Below are positions 1 to 11,214 of a stretch of DNA of 64,000 bases, piece by piece. Under the pieces are notes generated by a model. The model made no database searches and was not told the origin of the DNA. It was given only the letters and a program-made list of their open reading frames with translations. The DNA comes from Gloeopeniophorella convolvens (taxonomy: Eukaryota > Basidiomycota > Agaricomycetes > Russulales). The stretch is from NCBI GenBank assembly GCA_022496205.1, contig WTXD01000017.1:372001-436000 (forward strand). The letters are read 5' to 3'. Position numbers and translations under genes: made by a program. How positions within the stretch are numbered: position 1 is the stretch's first letter; each line of letters begins with the position of its first letter.

Positions 1-1808
1 GGAATTCATCATCGGTGCTATGGATCTCGTATGTAAGCTGGCGACGAAGACGAAACTCCTGAGACCCAGCACTCACGTGACGTTGAGCTGGCTTAAGGAA
101 AACAATGTGCCCTCGTCATCGCAGTCACCTGTGACGAACGGGATATTTGCCACGCTGCCTTGTTGGACCAGCTTCTGCGGAGCATCTGTCAAGAAGATGC
201 CGTCTACACGCGGTTGCCAGGCCAGAGCAAGTGACTGCATTGGAAACGCCGTCAGTAAAGGTCAGACGCTGAGATGCCAGCTCATCGCATACCTGATAAT
301 TGAAGATGGCCGGAGACTGATCCACAGCGGATTTCAGCGTCGTATAGGGCAAGGACCGGAGGCATTCTAAAGTGTCCGAAGAACCTGAGCACCCAGTGCG
401 CTTGACGAGGTCGTCGTAGTACGGTTGGCCCTGAAGAAGAACGTCAAAGGCAGAACATAGACAAAAGGTCTGTTCATACGTGGGTTATGTCGCCAACAGG
501 CTCTGGAGAGCCAGACTCCATGAATCCGGCGCGGAACAAGCCTTCAGTGTTTCCGCCATTTGTCAACATCTGCAGCGCGACAGATATTGCCCCTGCGCTT
601 TCACCCCAGCTGGAGAAGGCCGGATGGTCAGGAGAGCATGAGTGGGAAGATCAATTTCCTACATGGTCACTTTGGTAGGATCTCCGCCGAATGCGCCGAT
701 GTATTTCTGCACCCAGCGAAGAGCCTGACGTTCTGCGTAGGGCTACGTGTCAGGTAACTGAGAAGTCTATGGATCATCGACTCACGGTCCTGCAGCCCAA
801 GGTTACCCACACCCGCATCCTTAACTTCTTGACTGGCGAGGAAACCGAATGCTATGACACGAGGTCAGACAGGAGTCGAGGCAACGTCGGGCATGCGGGC
901 ATACCTGATACCCTGAAGAAGCGGCGCTGTATTAGGGTCCGGCTTCCGGTCGAGAGAATTTGAGTTTGTTTACCGGTAGTTCAAGCTGACGTAAATTACG
1001 GGTTCCCCGAGAGCGATCGAACGATCCACAATGACACCTCCATCGTAGCTACACACATGAAACCTAGTCAGCGCCCCAAAGCCATTGTGTTGAAGAGCGG
1101 ACGCACATAGAGGGAGAACCGAGTTCGAACCCGCCTAAGGCGATATGTAAATGTCAGCCCCCTTGATCAGTGGTCCGCAAGGTAAGTGGTGTTCACCTCC
1201 GAATATCCACTGATGAACCCGTAACAGCTATGAGTAAGACCGAAGATCCATGCGCTGAATACGAACCACTACGACCGGAAGCTTTGTTCCCGATTTGACA
1301 CCGGCTGGAGTGACAACATTGAGCGTTAAGCCTGTTATAACCCTCAGAACTCGTACGCGCATGAAAAGACCCAAGCTGCTCACAATCTTCACTGGATGGG
1401 GTCACGAGGTTGTAAATGCTGTTCGTGATAAAATCAATCGCCTCTTGGGCCAGCTCGCCTGGGATGGGCAATTGGAGCGCCTGCTGTGGGCAAGCAGGTC
1501 CGAACGTGGTTGCATCATGCGTCCCTGTATATGCGCTATTTGGCTGCGGCAGGCGGAAGCGCAGGTCACCAACACTGTTGTGGGATAGGTCAGGTACGAG
1601 CCGATGATTGATAGTGTGCTACGCACGGTGGCTGGGCGAACGGGATGCCGAGGAACTTGTTCACACCGCTGGAAGACGTCCCTACGAACGTGCCGTTGTC
1701 GAGCGTGGCGGTAGGGCCCGACGAGCGTATCGTTGGACCGGCTAGGACTGTCGTCGTCACACCGCAGAAGGCAATGAGGGAGCGCTGGAGCATGCCCATG
1801 ATCACCAA
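1..1808 (-). CDS. Type-B carboxylesterase/lipase E1 (3' end outside window)
   Basis: Secreted alpha/beta-hydrolase of the COesterase family (Candida rugosa lipase type), expected to hydrolyse carboxylic esters outside the cell. The first exon begins at 1808 with a hydrophobic signal peptide and reaches the family motif FLGIPFAQPP near 1626. Later exons give GDLRFRLPQP, the oxyanion-hole segment WIFGGGFELG, the nucleophile motif WGESAG (about 610-630), a CDDEG segment carrying the likely acidic residue, and TTDDEF at the window edge. The catalytic His lies beyond position 1. About ten short introns restore one frame and I see no disabling change. It is the outermost of four paralogues on this strand and more divergent than E2/E3. 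Alternative in-frame ATGs lie a few codons inside the chosen start. Substrate (glyceride, sterol ester, aryl ester) cannot be told from sequence. Confidence 0.85.
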
Positions 1809-1874
1809 TCGAATTGGCTACGCCTGCTAGGGAAACCGCTGGTGCACGCCGTACGCAGTCGGTGGCCAGTAAAG

Positions 1875-1882
1875 CTTATATA
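1875..1882 (-). promoter_or_regulatory. TATA box of esterase E1
   Basis: TATATAAG on the minus strand, about 70 bases upstream of the E1 start codon. The spacing suits a short 5' leader. Similar boxes precede E2, E3 and E4. Confidence 0.5.
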
Positions 1883-2869
1883 TGCCGAGAATTCTGGCAG
1901 AGAAGCCGATATACTTCATCGTTGGGTCTGATGCTAGTCTAGGGGGCGAAACTCGGGATTCCAAGTGGAACTGACAACTGAGGATACCAGAAGCACAGCG
2001 CGGGAAAATATGCGGGCGATCGAGTGCTCTAGAGAGGTCACGCTGTGGTCATGGGTATAGCGACCTGTGCTGGCTAAGAGTCGAGCACAAGGGACGTCTG
2101 ACATATTGTCCAGAACTATCTGTGGGAATACGTGAGAGGGCACCAATGGTAGTCAATTCCCGTGTCATGCCTATGGGGAGCACACGGCTGTATTAGCTTC
2201 GCATCACTTCCTGGTCACGCCATGCATGGTCTTTTGTGGGGCTTGAAAGCACCTGGTGTTGACGTGGTCTGAAAAGAAGCACATCAGTGGCGACCGGCGG
2301 CGACAGACAGACTTCAGGCGGCGCCGCCTTGCCGCGTTCGGCAGTGCCCAACTGCCGAGCATTCGGATTCTGCTCAGGCCCGGGCCTGGGGCCGTTGCCT
2401 GCCAGGACCCTCATCCTCGACGGTTTACTCACGCCAGCCTACCAGATCCCAGCTAGGAGTGCCATGCCAGCCACTGCATCACCCTGTCCTACGTCTCGGT
2501 CGCGCTGCAACAGCCGCGTTGAATGAAGAGCAACCTGGATCCGGTTGGTAACTCGGCTTCGTGCCTCCCATTCTTGGACAACATACGCTTTCTGCGCTCC
2601 CCATCGTTCCACAGTTCATTACTTCCCGGCATACAAGCAGGTGAACAGATAAATACAAAATCGCATTGGGCAGCGATCGCTCTCAACTCCGTTCCCTACG
2701 TACCCCTGTCTTACTCTGGGGTTTTCTAGCTAATCGCTGTAACGTGCACATCCAAGTTATCGCTCTTGCGCTTTCCTGAATATGCCAGCACCAGACCATT
2801 GAGGATTCACAGGCTTTGTTAGGCTTGTCTGTCCTGACAGACTATGTCGTTACATACAGGGGTCTACAC
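1883..2869. other. Gene-free stretch between E1 and the DUF1365 remnant
   Basis: Only short unrelated open frames occur on both strands. A GC-rich stretch near 2290-2420 has no recognisable protein. I see no convincing gene. Confidence 0.5.
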
Positions 2870-3150
2870 AGCCCATCGCACCCATTGCACTACTCGACTT
2901 CGCGGTCCTCTTCACCTGCCTCGGACTCTCCTACACACTCTACCATCTGCGCCCCAAGTCATCTTACAATGATGTCCAGCCTCCTGCAGCTTATATCCTC
3001 CACTCCATCACCGCTCATGTGCGCCTCCTCCCTGCTAACTCTCAGCACGCCTTCACTTACCCCGTCCTCCTATCTTTGCACCAGTTTCCGCTCTCGAATC
3101 CGGCAGCCTCTCCCTCCTTCATGGATTCCCCTTCTCGTATGGTAATATTG
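2870..3150 (+). pseudogene. DUF1365-like gene, N-terminal remnant
   Basis: An open stretch in one plus-strand frame reads as a hydrophobic N-terminal segment (LLDFAVLFTCLGLSYTLYHL), then AAYILHSITAHVRLLPANSQ and HAFTYPVLLSLHQFPL. This resembles the start of fungal DUF1365 proteins, which typically have a membrane segment followed by a V-T-H-x-R-L-L-P and H-x-F-x-Y-P region. The similarity stops near 3150, where sequence shared with the E3 3' flank begins. No downstream DUF1365 exons follow; a matching C-terminal remnant lies at 12374-13005. Family assignment is from memory of the family and moderately confident. The fragment is too short to be functional. Confidence 0.5.
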
Positions 3151-3399
3151 GCTGGCGCCCTGCAGAGTGCTGATGGACTACCGTGCTCAGCTGGTCCTTG
3201 TCACATAAATTGTTCGAGAGACCAGAGCAAGACGACTGCGGAACAGAGAAGTGGAGTGACGACCTACATAAGTGCCCGGGTAGACAGTCCCTTACGTGCC
3301 CCGAAGAGCAACCTTCGTCTGCACTTGGTGATTTTTACGGCAGATGTCATAGCATTCAAGCTATGTACGGGTACGAGTAGACTAACACGGTCGGTGTCC

Positions 3400-5686
3400 T
3401 TAAATTAGATGGGTCAATGACATGTTTATAACGAGGCTGATTGGGTCAGTGCGATAATTGTCGTCGATGAGGACAGTCGGAAAGATGCTGCTCTCTTGGA
3501 AAACAATGGCTTGGGGCTTCTTGGGATTCCACTTGGGCCACTTGATTCCGAGGCCCACATCGCCGTTAGGGTCGAGATTGTTGGTGAACCGGATGACGTA
3601 GTCTCTCAAGATCTCAACTCTTGGGGTCTCAACTTTCCGGTGCCGAACGAATTGAAGAGGTCAGTTGCGTGAGCCTAATAATTTGAAACTTGTCAGTCCA
3701 ACGATGGTCATCCTCAACAGTGCGCACCGACCGATCCTATGAAAGGCGTGTCTTCATACGCTTAGAAACTGCCAAATAGTTATCAGTGAGTACCACCTGC
3801 GACGATAGTCGCGAAATAGTCCATACTGAAAGCCCACGAATCCTGCTTGTCTGCTCTGTACTGCAAGTACAGCCGTCGTGGCGCGTGGAACATGAAGTCC
3901 CCAGCCACCGCTGCGAGCCGTTTGAATTGAGCACCTAATCCACCGTCGTCAACTGCCTCGAGCTTGGTGCGACAACGGGAGCTTACTGAGGGCATTCTTG
4001 AGTCCCGTATCAAACGGAGCACCAGCTCTTTGGTCGTCAGGGTAGTACTTGAACAGTACATCCAGCTCATCGCTGGTGGCTGTAGGTAGCAAATACGTTG
4101 AGATGTAGGTCTTCAAGTCCTTGGTAGTGCTAACAGCCCCATGTTACTGGGGTCAAACAGCGCAAAATCAGCTCACGATATGTTCAGCGAAGAGAGAGCA
4201 AATAGGGTGCCCTCATCATCACAATTGCCTGTTAAGCGTCGGAAACTGCACTCAGACATAGTATGAGGGACAAACCAGTAATCACGGGTATCTTGGATAC
4301 GTGGCCACGAAGGACAGCGTGCTGCGGCGATTCGGTCAAAAAGGCACCATCAACGCGCGGCAACCAAGCCAATGCTATTCCCTGATCATTAAAGTGAGCG
4401 TTAGGTCTGAGTGGCAATGCTGTAAAATATGCTCTCACCGAATATGCGAAGAAGCTGTTGGACATGTCCATCGCATATTTGAATGTGGTGTATGGCACCT
4501 TACGAAGGCACGCAAGACTATCGTTGGCGCCGCTGCACCCAGTCTTTCGACCATGAAATCGTGCCACCTTTGACCCAGTTCAATGTCTCCCACGGGGATC
4601 GGCCCTCCGGATTGCATGATGGCGCCACGGAACAAGCCTTGCTGATCTCCCTTGTTCGAGACCATATGCATAGCAATCGATAGGGCGCCTGCGCTCTCTC
4701 CCCAACTGCACGTCCATGAGCATATGTACCAAGAACCGTAGAATCGACTTACACCGTCACCTTCGTGGGATCGCCACCAAATTCTGAGATGTAGGTCTGA
4801 ACCCATTGGAGGGCAATGCGTTCTGGATACAACAAGGAAGATTGATGAGACAAATCACATGAATCGGATCACTCACGATCCCATAGACCCAGGTTGCCAA
4901 CACCTTCTTTCTTGACTTCCTTCCCGCCCATGAAACCGAGTGCTGTGCAGTTTAGCGTCAAGGTCCAACTGCACAAGAGGAGCTTGGAAATCTACCGGAA
5001 AGTCTGAGTAGAAGGCCGATTAGTGTTACGTCTCTCAGAGATAATACAGGATCTTACCGGTAATTGATGCTGACGAAAATGACGGGCTGCTTGAGATCAA
5101 TGGAACGAAAAACTATGATGCCTCCATCATATCTGCGGAAGGGATATGAGTAAATGATGTCACGGGAGGCAGAGCAAGGGCTCACGTAGATGAGCCACCG
5201 ATTTGGAAGCCACCACCGAATATCCACTGAGATTGACACCGCCTTCAGCCAGACCACGCTTCACGAATGCTGAACCACTCACGACCACAACCGGTAATTT
5301 AGACTTTGAATCGACATTAGAAGGCCTCACGACGTTGTGGCTGAGGCCTACGGAGACGCAAGTCTTCCGTCCTGAACAAATCAAGTCAACGGCGTCAAGT
5401 GGGGTGGATAAGTGTAGGCCAGATTCCACACTCACGGAGGTTGGGCGAAAGGAACACCCAAGAACTGGTCTGTCAAACCCTTCTGAATACCTCTGAATAC
5501 AGCGTCGTCGAGTTGCACTTCGGCAGGACCCAGGGACGAAGCTGACGCCGTCTCTGTGCTCTCGCAGATGAGAGAGGACGGGGCGAGATGATTAGGGTCT
5601 TGTACAACGAAGGGGTCCGCCGGGGAGGCGGACGCGCAGAGTGCTTGCGCGACCAAGAAGATAAGGGCCTTGTGCTTTGTGAGCAT
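3400..5686 (-). pseudogene. Type-B carboxylesterase E2, inactivated duplicate of E3
   Basis: Starts like E3 with signal peptide MLTKHKALIFLVAQALCASA and retains the GESAG nucleophile motif. Comparison with E3 shows several independent lesions. About 227 bases are missing at the junction near 5336, removing most of the second coding exon. One base is lost near 4545 in the segment after the GESAG region. One base is lost near 3751 in the exon before the catalytic His. About 23 extra bases lie near 3610-3632, giving an early stop just after the His-containing exon. The C-terminal exon (3400-3609) is still readable. The promoter TATA box is kept. A full-length enzyme cannot be made, though a short secreted N-terminal peptide could be transcribed. 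Confidence 0.9.
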
Positions 5687-5750
5687 GACTGGTGCACCTG
5701 AGGCAGTGGGGGACGGTGCAAGGAATTAGAATGGTGCCTTTGGCTTGTTG

Positions 5751-5757
5751 TTTATAT
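5751..5757 (-). promoter_or_regulatory. TATA box of the E2 pseudogene
   Basis: Minus-strand ATATAAA about 65 bases before the ATG, conserved with the E3 promoter. It suggests the broken gene could still be transcribed. Confidence 0.45.
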
Positions 5758-6470
5758 CCCTTTGCGTGGCACTTGCATGGAACGCTTGGAGCGTCCTGGT
5801 GCAGCGGCTACCACTGAGTAACGGAGTCACAGAGGGCGTATCATGCGCCCGGACCGAGAAGGAGCACTAAATTCGCAAGGTTGCCAGAAGATGCATGTGG
5901 CAGTACGTTCGACACTTTTGATCAGGCTGCCTTTCAGCAGTTGAGCTGGCTGCATCCCCTTTTCGGCTGCTCACAGAACACGTGGAACAAAGGTACGAGA
6001 TCAATGACATGGCCGCGCAATGAATAAGCGCAGATGGATCTGTCACGTACCTTGCTGTACAGAGCAAACCCAAGTATGCGTTCCAAGCCACATCGGGGTG
6101 ATTTAGTCCGAACAGCACCCCGTTGAGGATCGAGAACGCACGATACCGTCGGATGTTCTGTCATCCTGCAATGAAACCACCGGCTCCTCAGCGCTCATTC
6201 AAGACAGTGTACTCGCGACCGATTGTGTCGTTCGATGCAGGGCAAATGTGCTCTCCGCGAGATGGCCGCCGGCAGGGAGCTGTGGTTTGGCGTTTCTGAG
6301 AAAGGAATGGTGCTAAGAGGGGTGAGGGTAAAATCGGCATAATTTACACCGAGATGACGCTCCACGGGTGTTGTGAGCATCGTCAGGGTGCTGGGCGGTC
6401 CCGGTCAATGGTGACAGCTGCTGGCACATGATGCTGGCAAGCAAGCTCAGCGCTCAGCACGCCGCCAGCT

Positions 6471-7097
6471 TTCTAACTCAGACTCCTCATGCGGTGATAT
6501 ATCTCTATGGGACTAGGCCGGAATTGTGCTGGGACTTCTGCGCGGGCGGACAAGCGGGCTGTTGGGCCAGTGGGGGGAACGGGCAAGTAGGTACGCATGC
6601 ATCTACTGGGTGTCATCGTGGCATGGGCCCATGGCCCACTCGAAGCTGATAGTAACCCTCTTTAGAACGCTGATGCATCCAGCGCAAATAGCAACCCAAG
6701 TCCGCCGCCGGGACGGACATACCGTTTTCAACCCTGCTCGTTTGAACCCTGGCCTGTCGTCAGCGCAATGTGAGCGCGGCCCGACTCTACCGTAGTGGTG
6801 CATGTTTATCTCGACTCTCAGAATACACGTGGGGTGGATGCCGCGCCTGTGGAGGAGCTGGCCCAAACCCCCATAGCCGCCGTTCAGCAGCGCCACCACC
6901 CCCCGCCTCACACAGCTTCGCGAACCCCACTTTGATGCTAGGCTTCTTTATAATTTCGGAGTGCCTGCTACTCGCGCTTCGAGTTCTCCATTTCTGGTGC
7001 GAGCTGTCTTGTCTCCTAAAGCCGACCTTAGTAATGGAAGACAGTCGTTCCGTCACAAGCAAGCTATCCGGCACCCATCCGACCCACCCTTGAGACC
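6471..7097. other. Intergenic DNA upstream of lactonase copy A
   Basis: No gene recognised. A TTTATAAT element near 6948-6955 may be the old TATA box of copy A, but it lies about 145 bases from the ATG. Confidence 0.4.
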
Positions 7098-8262
7098 ATG
7101 TCCGGCACCCCCTTTCTCGTGCTCTCCGCCTTCCAAAGGACCACCGTCCGCGTCTCCATCCTAAACGCCGGGCGCGTCGCCGGCCCGACGAAAACCGTCG
7201 TGTAGCCGCCTATGCCAGACCACGACTTCTTGGACGTGCCGGCCTACAGCTTTCTCATCGAGAACGACAGGGTGGGACGGAAGCTCCTGTTCGACCTGGG
7301 GATCATGAAGGCGCTCTATGACAAGTCCCCGCCGAAGTGTACGCCCGCGTGTCTCTCGCATGCCAGACCCGATCTGAGCTCGCGCGCGGTCCAGCCCTCG
7401 CTCAATTCGAGGCATGGGAGCTGAAGGCTGAGATCCCGGCGGACGTTCCCGACATCCTCACAGCCGCCGGCGTCCCGCTCACCTCTATCAACGCGATCAT
7501 CTGGTCGCACCACCACTTTGACCACACCGGCGATCCGTCGCTCTTTCCGCCGAGCACCGCGCTTATCGTCAGACCCAACTTCAAATCGTGCAAGGACCGC
7601 TACCCCGGCTACCCGGACAACCCGGACGTGCCCACGCTGCAAGACGCCTTCATAGGCCGGGAGGTGCGCGAGCTCGACTTTAGCACCGCAACGCAGAGAA
7701 TCGGCGGTCTTCCCGCGCTCGATTGGTTCAACTACTGCTCGCTGTACGTGCTGGAGGCGCTCGGCCACACCGTGAACCACGTGATGGCGCTCGCGTGCAC
7801 GTCACCGGGCAAGTTCGTGCTGCTGGGGGCCGACGCGACGCACCATGCAGGGGAGTTCCGGCTGGTGCCACTGCCCGAGAGCATCGCGCCGTCGCCGTTC
7901 GGTGCGCTGCGCGGGAGCGGTGTACCCGGGCGCGATCTTTGAGCGCGCGCACGTCGTCGCGCGCGCGTCGGGCGCAGACTTCCGCACGACGCCGTTCTAC
8001 GAGGCTGCGACGCCGCACATGGTAGAAGATGCCGCAACGAACGAAGTCACGGTGGAGGCGCTCAAGGATTTGGATGCGAGCCCGGACGTGTTGACTATCA
8101 TCGCGCATGACGAGACTCCTGGATGTGCTTGCATTTTACCGTGGGGCTGAGCTGAATGGGTGGGAGGTGGAGTGCGAGGCAGGGCCCAAGGGAGTTGGGA
8201 GGTGACGCTCTTTGAAGGATTTCAAGGCGGCTGTGGAAGAGTCAGAGACGGCCAAGATCTGA
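7098..8262 (+). pseudogene. Metallo-beta-lactamase-fold lactonase-like gene, copy A (broken)
   Basis: Homologous over its whole length to copy B. It keeps the metal-binding motif SHHHFDHTGD and the GHTVNH segment with further metal-ligand candidates. It has an in-frame TAG at codon 36 (7203-7205) where copies B and C have CAG (Gln). A frameshift follows near 7905, where the reading passes from ALRGSG into another frame that resumes as PGAIFERAHVVARASGADF. A one-base loss lies near 8112, and a TGA near 8202 replaces the Trp codon of copy B. It ends at a TGA aligned with the natural stop of copy B. The long open frame at 7337-7942 is a surviving middle part only. Confidence 0.85.
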
Positions 8263-9223
8263 TCGTGCATGCGCGCGCGGTAGATCTAGCTTTCTTGCAC
8301 AACACGGAACAGAAGATAGTAAGTATGACGATTGCCTACCGGGCTACGTCTGTAATCTAGTGTACTCTACACAATCAGATCTACCGGAACCCTAGGTGGC
8401 CCTAGGGCCTACACGATTGACCTGAAGTTTCCCTGAAAGCTCGTCAAGTTCGCTGTCGCGAGTGAACACGACTGGAGATGGCGCCGAAGTTTTGAGACGG
8501 CTTTGGGATTCCGATTCCAAACGCAGAGTTGCGGAGTTTTCCCACCAAAATCCAAACGCCGAACAAATTATGTAGTGACCGCTTCAAGTCTTCACTAGCT
8601 TCAACCCATGCCGTCTTCAACCTGTCTCCCATGCCGCAATGACTGCCTTCCGCATGTAGCATCCGTGGACCATCCCGCCAGCCTCTTCGCATCATCGTCA
8701 GCCTTTATCAGAACCCCTCGCGTCACACGTTCAAAAGAGGGAAGTGTAGAAGTGACCCCGTGCAGGTAGCCTACATGCAGGCAGGAACTGGTGCCGATGA
8801 ATGAGACAGGTAAGCTTAGCCAAGTGACGCCCTCTTGAAGCCAATCCCAACCTGTTGAAGTTGCAAAGTCCACATAAGTAGGCTGCGGCCCACCGGGGGC
8901 GCGCTCGAGGAATTTATTGAACACCTCCTGACTGACTCATCTCCCCGAACCCCTGCCCGTGCTCAGTCAGTCGCCCTGTAGGTCCGATGCATCGACTCGC
9001 GACATACCCAATAGCTGACAGGGTGCATATTATGCAGAGCTGCCGGCCTGAACCCGAACCGCTGCCACACTCCAGCGCCGTATATAATATCTCTGCCCAA
9101 CGCGGCCGTCAATTGAGTCCATGCCTCTATAAGTAGTACCAGAGTGTAACCCGGAGCCTGTGTCGTTCGTACTTCCTCCATTGCTAAGCCATCCACAGCA
9201 GCCTGACTCAAACTCGTAGGGTC
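8263..9223. other. Intergenic DNA between lactonase copies A and B, partly repeated
   Basis: No protein-coding gene seen. The segment about 8460-8930 is recognisably similar to about 10610-10930 downstream of copy B (shared runs such as GATTCCGATTCCAAACGC), so each lactonase was duplicated together with downstream DNA. The stretch 8930-9223 resembles 10985-11220 before copy C. Confidence 0.6.
9128..9133 (+). promoter_or_regulatory. TATA box of lactonase copy B
   Basis: CTATAAGTAGTACC, conserved before copy C at about 11156-11169. It lies about 95 bases upstream of the copy B ATG. Confidence 0.45.
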
Positions 9224-10406
9224 ATGTCCAGCACCCCTTCGCTCTCGCTCCCCACCTTCCAAGGGACTGCCGTCCGCGTCTCCATCTTGAACGCCGGGCG
9301 TGTCGTATTCCCGACAAATTTTATTGTGCAGCCGCATATACCGGGCCACGATACCATGGATGGGCCCGCATACAGCTTTCTCATCGAGAATGATAGGACA
9401 GGACAGAAAATCCTGTTCGATCTCGGCATTGCGAAGACATTCGCTGAGAAGTCCCCAGTGAAGTGTACGTCCGTCCGTCTCTGATACTAGTCCGGCTCAG
9501 TGGGCTCACGCGCGACGCAGGGCTCAACAATGTCCAGTCATCGGGTGCCAAGATCGAGGTCCCGGCGGACGTGCCCGACATCCTCACAACCGCCGGCGTT
9601 CCACTCGCATCTATCAACGCAATCATCTGGTCACACCACCACTTTGACCACACCGGCGACCCGTCGCTGTTCCCACCAAGCACCGCCCTCATCGTCGGGC
9701 TCGGCTTCAAGTCAAGCAAAGACCGCTACCCCGGCTACCCGCAGAACCCGGACGCGCGCACGCCGCAAGATGCTTTTACGGGTCGCGAGGTGTGCGAGCT
9801 GGACTTCAGCACTGTGACGCAGACGATCGGCGGCCTACCCGCGCTTGACTGGTTTGGCGATGGCTCGCTGTACGTGCTGGAGGCGCTCGGTCACACCGTG
9901 AATCACGTGATGGCGCTCGCGCGCACGTCGCCGGGCAAGTTCTTGCTGCTGGGAGGCGACGCCGCGCATCACGCTGGCGAGTTTCGGCCGACGCCATCCC
10001 TGCCCCTGCCGAGAGCGTCGCACCATCGCCATTCGGTGCGCCGCGCGCGGGCGCGGGGGCGGTGTGCCCGGGCGCTATCTTCGAGCGCGCGCACGTCGTG
10101 GCGCGGGCGTCGGGTGCGGACTTCCGCACGATGCCATTCTACGAGGCCGCGACGCCGCACATGGTGGAAGATGCTGCGGCGAACGACGTCACGATGCAGG
10201 CCCTCAAGAACTTTGATGCAAGCCCGGACGTGTTGACTATCATCGCGCACGACAAGAGTCTCTTGGACGTGCTTGGGTTTTTCCCTAAGGCTGAGCTGAA
10301 TGGGTGGGAGGTAGAGGGCGAGGCGGGTCCCAAGGGCATCGGGAGATGGCGGTTCTTGAAGGATTTCAGGGCGGCTGTGGAAGAGTCGGAGACGACCAAG
10401 ATCTAA
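9224..10406 (+). CDS. Metallo-beta-lactamase-fold lactonase-like hydrolase, copy B (one apparent frameshift)
   Basis: Binuclear-metal hydrolase of the metallo-beta-lactamase superfamily. The closest type by architecture is the cytoplasmic fungal and bacterial lactonase group, so a lactone or ester substrate is inferred, not shown. Exon 1 is 9224-9464 and a GTACGT..CAG intron spans 9465-9520, giving SPVKW at the joint. Exon 2 carries the zinc motif SHHHFDHTGD, GHTVNH, LLLGGDAAHHAGEF, and ends ESETTKI. No signal peptide is seen. Near 9991-10010, just after GEFRPTP, one base is missing relative to copy C; without it the frame closes at 10236 instead of 10406. If corrected the protein would be about 375 residues, normal for the family. 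The frameshift may be a sequencing error or a recent mutation; this is the only copy close to functional. Confidence 0.75.
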
Positions 10407-11214
10407 TCGTGCATGCACGGGCGCGGCAGATCTAGCTTTGTCGCACGACACGGGGCAGAAGATCCTATATTATTCCACTACAGTTGCATCCTCGCGTAGC
10501 TGCACTCGTTTCTCTACGCCAGTCCCATTGCTTGGCATCTCATCGGAGCTTTGAATTTAGTGTGTTTGTTGTTCAATCGCTGGGGCGCAGTGAATTCAAT
10601 CGAGGCGACGCGAGCGAACGCGACTGAAGATGGCTCTGCCACCGTCTAGATAGCCGCTAAGATTCCGATTCCAAACGCTAAAGTTGCAGAATATTCAGGG
10701 GGTATTCCCACCAAAGTCCAAACAAACGCCGGTCAAGCCCGTGACCAGCTGAGTTATTCTTCTGCGACGCGGCGCAACTTCAGTTGACCATAAACAACAC
10801 CCGGCCGGTAATAGCTTCAAGTCTTCCTAGCTTCAATGTCAATCCTGGGAAGCTGCATCTACATAAGTAGCCAGCGACCCACTGGGGCCGCCATCGAGCA
10901 CACGGAATCGACCACCTCCTGACTGAATCATCTCTCCCACACAAGACTGTCTTCCAGTACTAAGGTCGGGTTTAGGAAACAACATCTCCCCAAATCCTTG
11001 CCTGTGCTCAGTAAGTAGTGGTGCAGGTCTTATATGTACGTCGACTCGCAACATATCCGTGGGGCGAACGTCACGCAGAGCTGCCCTTATCCCTGCCACG
11101 CTGCAGCGTCATACATGATCTCTGCTCGACGCGGCCATCTTGACCACACGTCTCTCTATAAGTAGTACCGGTGAGTCTGTCGTCTGCGCTAGCCTAACTC
11201 ACGTTCTTAGGGTC
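10407..11214. other. Intergenic DNA between lactonase copies B and C
   Basis: Contains the second copy of the downstream repeat (about 10610-10930) and the conserved upstream box CTATAAGTAG near 11156-11165. No gene seen. Confidence 0.5.

Larger units (their letters stand above)
3160..6470. repeat. Segmental duplication, left copy (contains dead esterase E2)
   Basis: This block matches 13085-17335 at high nucleotide identity, including the 3' flank, all exons and introns of the esterase, the promoter and upstream DNA. Relative to the right copy it lacks three segments: one matching about 13270-13617, one in the coding region (15589-15815), and one matching about 16497-16845. Conserved introns show that the copy arose from DNA and not by retroposition. 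Confidence 0.85.
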
